From the NCBI RefSeq assembly GCF_963665995.1, contig NZ_OY762512.1:3720001-3784000 (forward strand): a DNA stretch of 64,000 nucleotides. The letters are read 5' to 3'. Positions 8,718 to 18,212 of the stretch are shown piece after piece (the first letter of the stretch is position 1; every line of letters begins with the position of its first letter). A program made the translations under genes and the position numbers. Below the pieces are notes generated by a model. That model ran no database searches, had not been told where the DNA came from, and worked only from the letters and a program-made list of their open reading frames with translations. The stretch is from Pleurocapsa sp. FMAR1. GTDB lineage: Bacteria; Cyanobacteriota; Cyanobacteriia; Cyanobacteriales; Xenococcaceae.

Positions 8718-9485
8718 ATGCAAAATACTCCCGACTACTTTGACCGCTATTCGACCCTGCATTTAAGCCGCAGTCCATCTGGTGTGTTAACGCTGCAATT
8801 TCACACCAACGGTGGAGCCGCTGCGTTCAGTGGTCCGATGCAGATCGAGTTCCCGCAAGCGCTCTATGAAATTGGCGAAGACCGGAATAACCGCGTGCTA
8901 ATTCTCACTGGCACTGGCGATCGCTTCATGACTGATATCGATCGTACAAGCCTCGGTGATCTCACCAAGCCAGCAGTTTGGGATGAAATCTTCTCGCGGG
9001 GACGCATTACGATGCAGCGCTTGGTAGACCTGGAAATGCCCATTATTACAGCAGCAAATGGTCCAGCTAGTATCCACAGCGAATGGGTAATGATGGGGGA
9101 TATTGCCATTGTGTCTGATACAACCGTATTCTCAGACTACTCGCATCCCAAGTTCGGTACAGTGCCCGGTGATGGTGTGGCGCTAATCTGGGAAGAAGTG
9201 CTAGGTCTCAATCGGGCACGCCATCTCACGCTCACAGGCGGCTCGTTTACTGCACAAGAAGCTAAAGAATGGGGTGTCGTCGCCGAGGTTGTCCCGCTCG
9301 ATCAAGTCTTGCCCCGCGCTCAAGCGATCGCGGAATCGCTCTCGAAAAAGCCGCAGATGCTAACCCGATTTATGTCTGTAACGCTCCGTCAACGCCTCAG
9401 CAGGCGGGTTGCGGAGGGCGTTCAGCTTGGCATGGCGCTCGAAGGCTTGGCAGCTTCTGACAAAGCCTATCAATCAACTCACTAG
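8718..9485 (+). CDS. Enoyl-CoA hydratase/isomerase family protein
   Basis: A 255-aa crotonase-fold protein. Visible family blocks: [18 protein letters not shown] near the N-terminus, [17 protein letters not shown], the oxyanion-hole region [26 protein letters not shown], and [13 protein letters not shown]. The CoA-binding oxyanion region is present, but the second acid typical of true hydratases is not obvious, so the reaction is left open. It lies about 40 bp before the aldo/keto reductase gene, in the same direction, likely in one transcript. GC-rich, like its neighbours. Confidence 0.85.
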   Translation: MQNTPDYFDRYSTLHLSRSPSGVLTLQFHTNGGAAAFSGPMQIEFPQALYEIGEDRNNRVLILTGTGDRFMTDIDRTSLGDLTKPAVWDEIFSRGRITMQRLVDLEMPIITAANGPASIHSEWVMMGDIAIVSDTTVFSDYSHPKFGTVPGDGVALIWEEVLGLNRARHLTLTGGSFTAQEAKEWGVVAEVVPLDQVLPRAQAIAESLSKKPQMLTRFMSVTLRQRLSRRVAEGVQLGMALEGLAASDKAYQSTH

Positions 9486-9523
9486 CTACCCCTCAGCACT
9501 TTGAAATCTCAGGAGAATTATTT

Positions 9524-10510
9524 ATGAAAACTCGAACACTTGGAACTCAAGGCTTGACCGTCTCAGCACTTGGTCTTGGCTGCATGGGCATGAGCTATGC
9601 CTATGGCAGCGCTGATGAACAGGAGTCAATCGCTGTCATTCATCGCGCTATTGAACTCGGCATCACTTTGCTTGATACCGCTGAGGCCTATGGCCCGTTC
9701 ACCAACGAGCAGTTAATTGGTCGTGCCCTACAAGGCAAACGCGATCGAGTTGTGATCGCTACCAAATTTGGTCATGCCATCTCCGGTGATGTGCGGCAAG
9801 GACTCAACAGTAGACCTGAACACGTTCGCGAAGTTTGTGATGCGTCGCTGAAGCGGTTAGGCACTGATTACATTGATTTGTTCTACCAGCATCGAGTCGA
9901 TCCAGCCGTGCCGATCGAGGAGACCGTGGGCGCAATGGCTGAACTAGTTCAGCAAGGCAAAGTCCGCTATTTGGGACTCTCGGAGGCGAGTCCGAACACT
10001 ATCCGCCGTGCTCATGCGGTGCATCCGATCAGTGCCCTTCAGAGCGAATACTCACTCTGGGAACGGGGAGCCGAAGCCCAAGTCTTACCTACAGTTCGGG
10101 AGCTTGGCATCGGGTTTGTTCCCTACAGCCCCATTGGACGAGGCTTTTTGACAGGTCAGATCGAGCGCGTTGAAGACTTTGCTGAGGACGACTACCGTCG
10201 CACCGATCCCCGCTTTCAAGGCGAAAACTTCAATCAAAACCTGAAGCTGGTCGATCGCGTTAAACAGATTGCTCAGGAAAAGAACGCAACACCTAGTCAG
10301 ATCGCCCTAGCCTGGTTGCTACATCAAGGAGATGACATTGTGCCGATTCCAGGAACCAAGCGCAGAGCCTACCTGGAAGAGAACGCGGCGGCGGCTGAGA
10401 TTGAGTTGAGCCATGAGGTACTCGATAGGCTCAGTCAAGCGGCACCTGTCGGCGCAGCATCGGGCGATCGCTACAACCAGAAAATGATGAGTATGCTCGA
10501 TCGATCGTAG
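9524..10510 (+). CDS. Aldo/keto reductase
   Basis: A 328-aa NADPH-dependent (beta/alpha)8 reductase. The catalytic tetrad is visible: Asp51 (LLDTAEAYG), Tyr56, Lys81 (ATKFG) and His123 (FYQHRVDP). The C-terminal cofactor-binding motif [17 protein letters not shown] is intact. Subgroup resembles YakC/AKR13-type enzymes that act on small aldehydes; the physiological substrate is not known. A Shine-Dalgarno-like AGGAGAA lies before the ATG. Confidence 0.92.
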   Translation: MKTRTLGTQGLTVSALGLGCMGMSYAYGSADEQESIAVIHRAIELGITLLDTAEAYGPFTNEQLIGRALQGKRDRVVIATKFGHAISGDVRQGLNSRPEHVREVCDASLKRLGTDYIDLFYQHRVDPAVPIEETVGAMAELVQQGKVRYLGLSEASPNTIRRAHAVHPISALQSEYSLWERGAEAQVLPTVRELGIGFVPYSPIGRGFLTGQIERVEDFAEDDYRRTDPRFQGENFNQNLKLVDRVKQIAQEKNATPSQIALAWLLHQGDDIVPIPGTKRRAYLEENAAAAEIELSHEVLDRLSQAAPVGAASGDRYNQKMMSMLDRS

Positions 10511-10775
10511 GTTAAGCGTCATCGTGGTCGCCATTCGTCACTCCTTTTCTTGAATTTAGTACTAACCCTTGTGTTTTCCTACCTGGTTTGGATCATGGCG
10601 ATCGCTGCTGACGGCAGATGATGTCTGCGATCGATGCTAGCTTAAAACTTTTAAAAGTTTAAAAGTTTTAAAGGTGTAATGATGCGTCATTTAATTTGAG
10701 TTTCAATCGGGTCGATCGCTATTCTAGGAACGATCTACAGCTTATGCTACGAAAGCAACTGTTCGGGCGCAGGTC
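10511..10775. other. Intergenic stretch
   Basis: No gene seen. It has one HIP1 site (GGCGATCGCTGC) and an AT-rich palindrome AAAACTTTTAAAAGTTTAAA near 10646, which could be an operator but has no recognised binding motif. Confidence 0.5.
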
Positions 10776-11123
10776 GTGTCAATTTTCGATCGAGCCACAC
10801 TGAATCAACAACAATCGCTAGATCGATCTCCAGAGATCGCTAAGTTCACTCAGGTAACTCAATTCCATGCAGCAAACTTATCGGATACCGAGACAATTGA
10901 ACAGCGCAACAAACAAATCGTCCAGCAATATTTCGACAATTGGCGCAACAAAACTGGCAGTGTCTTTGACCTACTCACTCCTGATGCAACCTGGACAGTG
11001 TCTGGAACGGGTGCAGGTGTAGGTACTTTTCGTAAGCAGGAACTGCTCGATCAAGTCGTCGCAATGCTTAAAGAATCGAAATTTCTGGCAGTATATTTCT
11101 TTAAGTCCAATCAAATGCTTTAA
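10776..11123 (+). CDS. Truncated SnoaL-like / NTF2-fold protein
   Basis: The frame opens with GTG at 10776. The part from about residue 40 onward (IEQRNKQIVQQYFDNWRNKTGSVFDLLTPDATWTVSG, GTFRKQELLDQVV) matches the first half of ketosteroid-isomerase/SnoaL-like proteins. The second half of the fold is missing after residue 105, replaced by FKSNQML, so the gene is probably a 3'-truncated remnant. A short direct repeat (TGCTTTAATAAGAT) follows the stop. Confidence 0.55.
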   Translation: MSIFDRATLNQQQSLDRSPEIAKFTQVTQFHAANLSDTETIEQRNKQIVQQYFDNWRNKTGSVFDLLTPDATWTVSGTGAGVGTFRKQELLDQVVAMLKESKFLAVYFFKSNQML

Positions 11124-11158
11124 TAAGATCTTAATTGCTTTAATAAGATGGTGGCATT

Positions 11159-11692
11159 ATGAACCGTAATTTTTCGTCGACGCGCGTTACAATGGCCGCG
11201 CTGGGCTTGGGAATCTCGCTGTGGTCAGTGGCTTGCGCCGATTTTCGGTCGACAGGGGCGCAAGTTCCGAACGAGGTCGTGGGAACGTGGCGTCCGGTTT
11301 CGGCGACGTTGGAGAAGAATGGCGAGAGGTCGTACCCCTACGGGACCGAGCCACATGGCATGCTCACATTCACGCGCGATCTGCACTTCGTGGAGCTCCT
11401 GAACGATCCGCGCGTTCCGCGCTTTGAATCGAACGAGCGCAGCGATGGCACGGACCAGGAGAACGCCGCGGCGATGGCGGGCGCGTTCGCCATCTATGGC
11501 CGGTACACGGTCGACGCCAATGGTAACTTCAGCGGCAACACCGTCGAGGGTTCCAACTTTCCCAACGTGATCGGGGACGTCCGAACCACGAAGGAGCTGA
11601 CGCTGGATGTCCAGGGCAATCGGATGATCGAAAATTTTCAGAGGCCTGGCGGGGCAAAGGTGACGATCGTCTGGGAGCGGATCGGCCGTTAA
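11159..11692 (+). CDS. Lipocalin-like domain lipoprotein
   Basis: 177 aa with an N-terminal hydrophobic signal ending in SVACAD, a likely lipobox. The body has VGTWRPVSATLEKNG, GMLTFTRDLHFVELL, YGRYTVDANGNFSG and TKELTLDVQGNRMIENF, typical of the bacterial lipocalin-like domain that binds small hydrophobic molecules. Codons end strongly in G/C (GCG, GGC, CGC), much more than in flanking cyanobacterial genes, pointing to recent transfer from a high-GC donor. It is the last gene of the acquired block; an IS1 fragment follows directly. Confidence 0.8.
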   Translation: MNRNFSSTRVTMAALGLGISLWSVACADFRSTGAQVPNEVVGTWRPVSATLEKNGERSYPYGTEPHGMLTFTRDLHFVELLNDPRVPRFESNERSDGTDQENAAAMAGAFAIYGRYTVDANGNFSGNTVEGSNFPNVIGDVRTTKELTLDVQGNRMIENFQRPGGAKVTIVWERIGR

Positions 11693-11900
11693 GCCAGTCA
11701 AATGCTTACGCTCAATCCGCTGAGTGTTGGTCTGGCTAACCGTATGCTTCTGGGAATCTAACAGTCGCAAGTATGCACCCCAACTATCAGTGTAGAATCG
11801 CTCGATTGAAAACGGGGCAAGCAGTTGCTGAAGTTGCTTGAGGGCTGCATCCTCATGTGGAGCAAGGACATAAGCGAGAACTGCTCCTGTGCGATGTCAC
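11693..11900 (-). pseudogene. IS1-family transposase (InsB) C-terminal fragment
   Basis: The reverse strand reads FYTDSWGAYLRLL and then QTNTQRIERKHLT, hallmarks of the IS1 InsB catalytic core. The start and end are missing, and no inverted repeats remain next to it. Confidence 0.7.
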
Positions 11901-11931
11901 GGTTATTAGTTATTAGTAGCTAATAACTAAT

Positions 11932-13078
11932 AATATGAAATACAAAAAAGAATGTTACAAATAAAGGAGAGAGAAAAATAAATTGAGAACTTAATGAGTG
12001 GTGTAATCAAAATAGAAATTTTGGAAACAGTTGACGAATTAAGACAACTGCTCCAGTCAACTGCGACGAAGGAGGTTAAAGAAAGAGTACAAGCATTGTA
12101 TTGGCTCAAAAGTGGTCAAGTACAAACAACAAAAGCGATCGCCAACTTAATTGGAAAACATAGAGTCACAGTATCGAGATGGCTAAGTAGCTACAAAGTA
12201 CAAGGCATCAACGCTTTGCTGACAAAAGGTAAAAGTAGCGGGAGAAAAAACAAACTCAATCCATTGGTCGAAGCAAGTCTCAGGCGAGAATTAATAGATG
12301 AACAGGGATTTTCTAGCTATAAAGAGGTTCAAACTTGGCTGCGAGTGGTTCATGATGTAGAAATGAGCTATACAGGGGTTCATCAGTTGGTCAGGTATCG
12401 ATTAAAAGCTAAGTTAAAAGTTCCTCGTCCAGTTCACATCAAACAAGAGGCAGGAATAGTCGAAGACTTTAAAAAAAACTAGGAAAACGTCTTAAGCAAA
12501 TTCTTCACCAGAATCAAGATAAAGTAGCTCGATATAAGCAAGTTCGATATTGGTGTCGTAGCGTGAATCGAGAATTGGACTAATCACACTTTGGGCCAGG
12601 AAACTAACTGCTAGAGGAATTCAACCAGTTGGTATTGAGCAATGGTGCTTCGATTATCTTTGGTTATATGGCTTGATTGAACCTCGTTCAGGAGCGAGTT
12701 TTTTTGCTGAATTTTCTCATGTCGATGGTGTTTGTTTTCAACAATACCTTAATTGGTTTTCTCAGGCTTATCCCAAGCAATTACACATTATTCAGCTAGA
12801 TAATGGTCGCTGGCACATTTGGTCAGAGCTTGAGATTCCTGACAATGTAATTTTGTTTTTTCAGCCTCCTTACTGTCCCCAAGTCAATCCCCCACACGCG
12901 ACTGTGGAAAGAAATCAAGAAGCATCTTAAATGGTCGCTATTCGATAACCTCGACCGCTTAAGAGAAAAGCTATCTGATGTCTTATCAAAATTAACTTCA
13001 TCTACGATCGCATCAGTTACAGGATGGGATTTGATTTTAGATGCCTTATTTGTAGCAAACATTTAAGTATTTCATATA
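11932..13078 (+). mobile_element. IS630-family element, decayed
   Basis: Terminal inverted repeats TATGAAATAC (from 11934) and GTATTTCATA (to 13076) sit next to TA dinucleotides, as expected for IS630/Tc1-type insertion at TA. The left end abuts a palindrome (TTATTAGTTATTAG...). It directly abuts the next IS630 element at 13079. Confidence 0.7.
11994..13062 (+). pseudogene. IS630-family transposase, broken
   Basis: The N-terminal half (11994-12482, 162 aa) has the helix-turn-helix region ATKEVKERVQALYWLKSGQ and HRVTVSRWLSSY and ends in a frameshift after DFKKN. The catalytic half resumes as GLIEPRSGASFFAEFSHVDG, IIQLDNGRWH and FFQPPYCPQVNP, then shifts frame again near 12890. Several lesions in the middle (12483-12670) remove the first catalytic Asp region. 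Confidence 0.8.
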
Positions 13079-13145
13079 TAGCAATACGTGGCTAGGTTAG
13101 GACAAAATTAGCTAAAATAAAAGCGCTCGCCAAAACCGAAAAATA

Positions 13146-14097
13146 ATGCCTGCTCCCTATAGCTACGATTTAAGAAAAAAAGCCGTAGATGCCTGTTCTA
13201 GAGGTGAAAAGAAGAGAACTATTTGTCGATTGATGAAAATAAGCCGTAACACCTTAGACCTATGGCTGAAAAGAGAACAAGAAACAGGAGACTTTAAAGC
13301 GGTCGCCGAGCGTCTTACCAGAGAAGAGCGAAAAATTCAGGATTTAGAGAGATTCAAACAGTTTGTTAAACAACATAAAGATAAGACACAACAGCAAATG
13401 GCAGATTTGTGGGGAGAGAATCTTACCCAGCAAAATATTAGTGATGGAATTAAAAAGTTAGGCATAACCAGAAAAAAAGCGGTCAGACCCCGCGTCGCCG
13501 ACAGGCGCAAGACAAAGGGCTTGCCCGCATGTACGCTGACCAAGACAAACTTACGGGTATCAAGAAACAGATGAAGAGAAAAGAAAAGAATTTCAAGAGC
13601 AACTAAAACATCAACAGGCAAATAACCTAGTTTATGTGGATGAAGCAGGATTCGATAACCGAGACGATTATCCCTATGGTTATAGCCCCAAAGGAGAAAG
13701 ATGTTAGGCACTCAAATCTGGTAAAAGAAATGAGAGAGTAAGTTGGATTGCTGCATTCAAAGAAGGAAAAGTGTTTGCTCCGTTAACTTTTGAAGGGTCA
13801 TGTAATCGAGATTTATTTGAGACATGGCTTAAAGAAAGTTTGATTCCTCAACTTCAACCTGGAAATATCATTATTATTGATAATGCTACTTTTCATAAAG
13901 GACAAAGTATTCAAGAAATAGTAGAAGAAGCAGGGTGCCAGATTTGGTATTTGCCCTCTTATTCTGCCGATCTAAACAAGATAGAGCGTTGGTGGTCGGT
14001 TCTCAAAACTTGGATGAAGCAGAGAGTTAAAGAATTTGAGACTGTTAGAGAATGTGTTGATACAGCTTTCAAAAAATGTCCTAACGTATATGCGTAA
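13146..14097 (+). pseudogene. IS630-family transposase with insertion and stop
   Basis: N-terminal HTH part starts MPAPYSYDLRKKAVDAC and runs in frame to an A7 tract (13472-13478), the usual site of programmed frameshifting in this IS group. A 62-bp palindromic insert follows at once (13480-13541). The catalytic part then continues in another frame (TYGYQETDEEKRKEF, VYVDEAGFD), has a TAG at about 13706-13708, and goes on as 13771-14097 with IIIIDNATFHKG, YSADLNKIERWWSVLK. The DDE residues are otherwise preserved. Confidence 0.8.
13480..13541. repeat. 62-bp inverted-repeat insert at IS630 slip site
   Basis: Begins CGGTCAG and ends GCTGACC (inverted), with a possible 3-bp AAG duplication on each side. 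Inside, AAAGGGCTTGCCCGCATGTA is close to AAGGACTTGTCCGCATGTA of the large GTCAA elements, so the modules are shared between repeat families. Confidence 0.65.
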
Positions 14098-14109
14098 TGC
14101 TATATCGAA

Positions 14110-14829
14110 GGGCAAGTACCCTGCGATGGGGTAGGCTTTAAACCCAGAGCGACGGTAATACCTTGAGGTTTGATACCTTGAAGAGTGATAATTTTGCCAG
14201 TCAATGTTTTAAGTCCCAAACGGCTCTCATCTTGACACCAGTAGCGAACTTGCTGTCCCGTACCTAAATGGTCAATTAATACTTTGATGATGTCTTTGAG
14301 TTTTTTTTAAAGGCATCTTGAACTTGAGGTTTGGTTTTCTGGCTTTGTGAACGTGGTATTTTTAGTTTAGCTTTTAGTTTGTAGCGAATAATTTTGTGTA
14401 CGCTTTTATAAGCAAGATCTATGCTAAATTCTTGATTTAGCCACTCTTGAATTTCTCTATAACTTTTAAATCCTTGAGGTTGACTCAAACGTTTTTTTTA
14501 CTGATTCATTTCTCTTACAGAAATTTGGCTTTTCCTACCTGGAGGGGTTTTGACATCAAGCAAATTTTTCAGACCTCCTTGACGGTATTTCTTTAGCCAT
14601 CGATATATTGTCGATTCATCGATCGCCCAATTTTTGAGATAGTTCTTTTCTGCTGGCGATCCCTTCGGGGTACGCGGAGCGTAATCGCGTCTTGTTTGAG
14701 CCAATACAGCATCTGCAATCTCTCTTTGCTACTTGCAGTAACTGCGTAATGCAATCGATGTTTTAATTCTTCTTGGCTTTCGTTAACTTCTACCTCAAAC
14801 TTATTGCCCATTTTTTCATACCGTATCAT
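14110..14829 (-). pseudogene. IS630-family transposase remnant
   Basis: On the minus strand: the N-terminus near 14829-14700 (NESQEELKHRLHYAVTASSKERLQMLYWLKQ), HTH part (IDESTIYRWLKKYRQGGLKNLL), then GFKSYREIQEWL near 14480, and YWCQDESRLGLKTLTGKIIT near 14250-14170 with the first catalytic Asp. Several frameshifts separate the pieces and the C-terminal catalytic part is absent. It is related to the element at 11932. Confidence 0.75.
14656..14688. repeat. Small palindromic repeat in IS630 remnant
   Basis: GCGATCCC-TTCGGGGT-ACGCGGAGCGTAATCGC forms nested hairpins and shifts the frame of the transposase at the point where the coding text YWLKQ should continue. This type of GCGATC...CGGAGCG repeat is common in cyanobacteria. 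Confidence 0.6.
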
Positions 14830-14834
14830 TATTA

Positions 14835-15053
14835 TTAATTTAGTGCATCTTCATGGAGAATTGGTATGAGCGCACGAATAAACATTCTGCGCCAGCATCG
14901 CCAATTAGTGCAGCCGTTTTTTCTCCTTCTTCCTTGCGTCTGCCTGAAAAAACAACTTTTGCGCCAGCAGTACCAAGAGCGATCGCAGTTACTCGCCCAA
15001 TTCCCGATGTTCCACCAGTGACTAAAGGCCACTTTATTTTCAAGTATCATCAT
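14835..15053 (-). pseudogene. SDR N-terminal fragment
   Basis: Minus-strand text LVTGGTSGIGRVTAIALGTA and AKVVFSGRRKEEGEKT is the cofactor-binding start of a dehydrogenase. It has a one-base shift right after MILENKVA, and the gene stops after about 65 residues; the catalytic part is gone. Confidence 0.7.
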
Positions 15054-15086
15054 ATTTTTTTGCTAGTTTTTAGTTGAGGTTATTTA

Positions 15087-15209
15087 ATGCGAACTCAAGC
15101 TTGCGATCCAACCTACTTAAACTTTATCGATCACCCAATTTTCATCACTGAGAAAAAGATGGGATATAAACTCGACGATAGTGGTGGAATCGTCTCTGTT
15201 TTAGAATGA
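15087..15209 (+). CDS. Short frame of unknown function (40 aa)
   Basis: ATG-initiated, 40 aa (MRTQACDPTYLNFIDHPIFI...). It is flanked by two dehydrogenase fragments and may be the remnant of a larger gene. No recognisable family; kept only because start, stop and codon use are plausible. Confidence 0.25.
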   Translation: MRTQACDPTYLNFIDHPIFITEKKMGYKLDDSGGIVSVLE

Positions 15210-15239
15210 GCGTCAAACTTAAGTACTTTCTTCTAATAA

Positions 15240-15430
15240 TTAATATGCACTCGCCGTTGGACGAACAATCACTTCATTAACATCCACATCATCTGACTGA
15301 GACACGGCATATAAGACAGCACAGGCGATCGCGTCGGTCGTTAGTGCAGTTTTGCGTAACTCTTGCAAAAAGCCTTTGGCTGAATCGTCCGTAATATCTG
15401 AGCCAAGTTCGGTTTCTACCGCACCTGAAG
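15240..15430 (-). pseudogene. SDR C-terminal fragment
   Basis: Minus-strand text GAVETELGSDITDDSAKGFL, then LTTDAIACAVLYAVSQSDDVDVNEVIVRPT, is the C-terminal third of an SDR. At about 15430 it runs into the truncated helicase gene on the other strand. It is not collinear with the N-terminal fragment at 14835-15053, so two different fragments are present. Confidence 0.7.
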
Positions 15431-15455
15431 AAAGTGCGATCGCCAATATACTTAA

Positions 15456-16854
15456 AGAGATGGTCACCGAAGAACAGTTAATTAGAGAAATAGATGATGA
15501 AATATTTTATTACAAGCCCAGTTTCTTCCACAGTGAACGGCATTTAGCTAAACTACTACAACAGAAGCTAGAAACCAAAATCGATGTAGATAGCGCTCGC
15601 GTAAAAAGCTGGATTAATCGCTTTACCGCCTCCAATCAAATTCAATTATCACCCCAGCAATTGCAGGCTGTAGAAACGGCAGCATTAGAAAAGGTAGTGA
15701 TTCTCACTGGAGGACCAGGAACGGGAAAAACTTTTGTGACTCGCACTATCGTTACTCTCTGGAAAGCGATGGGTAAAAAGATTGCTTGTGCTGCACCGAC
15801 AGGTAGAGCAGCTAAAAGACTATCTGAAATGACGGGCTTAGAGGCAAAAACCCTACATCGGCTGTTGGAATTTGACCCCAGTAAGATGGGTTTTAAACGC
15901 GACTTGGATAATCAACTCAATTGCAGTGCGATTGTAGTAGATGAATCGAGTATGGTGGATTTATTTATGTCTCATTCTCTACTTAAAGCCATACCTAAAG
16001 ATTGTTTACTTTTAATGGTGGGAGATATAGATCAGTTGCCATCCGTAGGACCTGGAAATATCCTCAAAGATTTGATTAGTTCGGAGAAGATTCCCGTCGT
16101 GCGTCTGACTCAGGTATTCAGACAGGCAGCCGAGAGTGCCATTATCCGTACTGCTCACCAAATCAATCACGGTCACATACCCAAACTCGAACCAATCAGT
16201 ATGAAGGCTACCTCCGACTGTCTCTGGCATTCAGGGGGAACAGAAGCAGAACACGGCGTACAGACTATCTGTGAACTTATCGAGCATTACATCCCTCAAG
16301 CTGGTTTTAATCCCGCTACTGATGTTCAGGTATTGTGTCCCATGACTCGCGGTTTAATTGGAACTCGCAACTTAAACAAAGTACTGCAACAGTTAATCAA
16401 TCCTCCATCTGAAGATAAAGAAAAATTAGTTAGAGGCGATAGTATTCTACGGATAGGCGATCGCGTAATGCAGCTAAAGAATGACTACAATAAGGAAGTC
16501 TTTAATGGTGATTTGGGAATAGTCAGGGCGATCGATCATACTGAAAAGGAAGTGACTATCGACTTCGATGGTCGAGATGTAACTTACGACTATGCAGACT
16601 TGAATGAAATTACCTTAGCTTGGGCAACCTCAATACATAAAAGCCAAGGTTCTGAATATCCCGTGGTTATTCTACCTCTCTATACTCAACACTACGTTAT
16701 GCTGTCACGCAATCTGTTTTACACTGGATTGACTAGAGCTAAGAAGCTGGCGTTAATTGTCGGTTCGTCAAAAGCTATTGCGATCGCTGTGAAGCAGGTT
16801 AAGCAGCAGCAAAGGTATACAAGGTTAAAGGAGAGACTAGAAGGTAAAAATTAA
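15456..16854 (+). CDS. RecD2-type helicase, N-terminally truncated
   Basis: SF1B DNA helicase core: motif I GGPGTGKTFVTRT, Ia CAAPTGRAAKRL, motif II VVDESSMVD, motif III MVGDIDQLPSVGPG, then a UvrD/RecD C-terminal part with WATSIHKSQGSEYPVVILPL and YTGLTRAKKLALIVG. ATPase motifs are intact. RecD2 proteins are usually above 700 aa; here only about 466 follow the ATG at 15456, so the N-terminal domain is lost. A longer frame opens at 15352, but its first ~30 residues are only the antisense of a dehydrogenase fragment, hence the later start. Possibly inactive or a partial helicase. It marks the left side of the plasmid-like island. Confidence 0.8.
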
Positions 16855-16983
16855 CCAGCTATCTATTTTGGGGTAGAATTAGCGAGATTGCCCTTCATAA
16901 CACTCTCGCTAGTTTTGCCTCAAGAAGCCAAGACTAGTCATTCTTAGCTTATGTACTAGTTCGATAATCAATTTTAAGTATGC

Positions 16984-17826
16984 TTAAAAAGCTATTGGTT
17001 CGGGGGTCAAACCCGCTTTAATACCGTTTTGCCCTTTCGGTTCAGTCGATTGGCTTACCTCATTCTCATCATGCTCGTGTTCTACTGTTTCTGTCTTTAA
17101 CCAGGGTTTAGTAGTCTGGGTAAATTCTTTAATTTGGTTGCTAGCATTAGAACCATTTTTAATAATTAGTGAAGCAAAATTATCTTTAGTTGGTTCGATA
17201 AAGCTATCGGTCATCACGGCAAAACTAGATTGACCGTTAACGCTAGAAGTTGCTTTCTGTCTAATAAGTGTTGGCTGGTAAACGCCATGAGCATAGAAGA
17301 CATCATTCTTGTTAATTGCGCGATCGCAACTCAGCGTTTTGTAAGTAGTAAGAAATTTTTGGCAAAAAGAATCGGGATTGTTGTAATAGCTGTAGTTTTT
17401 TAGAAAAGTATAGCCTGAGTAGCCCGAACACTTTAATCGGAATGGTAGTTTTGACAACGGCTTGTTGAAGTTATCTAAAAACCAAACTACGAGATAAGAA
17501 AAGGCTTTATAGTTCCCCGAATGAAACTTAGCTTTACTGTAGGCTATAGTCTCAAATTCATTACTCATTAAAGGCATAGAGCGATTTAAGATTAGCAGTC
17601 TTGGCTGCTGAGTTACTAAAAGCGTCTCTGTCGTACCGTCGCTAAATTCATGCTCTAGCGGTTGCCAAGTATCTATTAGTTCAAACTCAGCTAACTGGAC
17701 ATTAGCTGGCGTAATTGCTATGCCGTAATTTTTACTCCCAGCATTAAGAAACTGACAATAAGGAGGGGTAGTTAACTCGCCATTGTACTCATTACTAGCG
17801 AAGCCAAAGTCTTGATAGTTGCTCAC
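16984..17826 (-). CDS. DUF5895-like protein
   Basis: 280 aa, starts MSNYQDFGFASNEYNGELTTPPYCQFLNAG, which matches from memory a cyanobacterial family of unknown function (DUF5895) often seen on plasmids and genomic islands. No transmembrane segment. The C-terminal ~40 residues are acidic and Pro/Gln-rich. Upstream (17830-17880) is AT-rich and could hold its promoter. Function unknown. Confidence 0.6.
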   Translation of the reverse strand: MSNYQDFGFASNEYNGELTTPPYCQFLNAGSKNYGIAITPANVQLAEFELIDTWQPLEHEFSDGTTETLLVTQQPRLLILNRSMPLMSNEFETIAYSKAKFHSGNYKAFSYLVVWFLDNFNKPLSKLPFRLKCSGYSGYTFLKNYSYYNNPDSFCQKFLTTYKTLSCDRAINKNDVFYAHGVYQPTLIRQKATSSVNGQSSFAVMTDSFIEPTKDNFASLIIKNGSNASNQIKEFTQTTKPWLKTETVEHEHDENEVSQSTEPKGQNGIKAGLTPEPIAF

Positions 17827-17879
17827 GATTATTGATGGTTATTGATAATTGGTAACTAGTATAATTATACTATTTTTTA

Positions 17880-18105
17880 CTTTTATATTGACATTTTATT
17901 CAACAAAAATATCTTTCTACTTGGAGAAAACTATCGAAGCTATTGGGACTAAGCTGATACAGCTTGAAACGCCTATTTCGTAAAGCAAACGTTTCAAAAC
18001 AGTTAAAGAGCGATCTCTCTCGAAGCAGCAGTAGAGATATACAAGACTGAGGGAGAAATTAGGGTTTGTGATTGGGATTAGCATTTTGAGCAGGTATAAT
18101 TAGGC
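17880..18105. other. Intergenic: 3' exon side of group II intron
   Basis: No gene seen. It has an inverted pair AGCTTGAAACG / CGTTTCAAA (17961-17998) that could be a hairpin, and downstream sequence up to the intron 3' end. Confidence 0.35.
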
Positions 18106-18146
18106 GTTAGACTAAGCCAGGTTGTCACCAACCCGACTCGTCAAAT

Positions 18147-18180
18147 GAACGCAGCATGAGACTTTAACCTCACTGCGCTC
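18147..18180 (-). ncRNA. Group II intron domain V
   Basis: 34-nt hairpin on the minus strand: stem GAGCGCAG paired with CTGCGTTC, an upper TGAG/CTCA stem and a short A-rich loop. This is the catalytic core position just 3' of the maturase gene. Confidence 0.7.
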
Positions 18181-18212
18181 CTCTCTTTTCAGACTCATAC
18201 GTGAGTACCCAA

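Larger units (their letters stand above)
13079..14103 (+). mobile_element. IS630-family element
   Basis: Imperfect inverted repeats: left TAGCAATACG...GTTAGGACA from about 13079, right end TGTCCTAACG...CGTAATGCTA to about 14103, each next to TA. The left end shares its TA with the previous IS630 element, so one inserted at the edge of the other. Confidence 0.7.

Noticed and set aside
11225-11770. 181-aa minus-strand frame
   Set aside because: Mostly antisense of the lipocalin-like gene; only its first ~25 residues are real (IS1 fragment).
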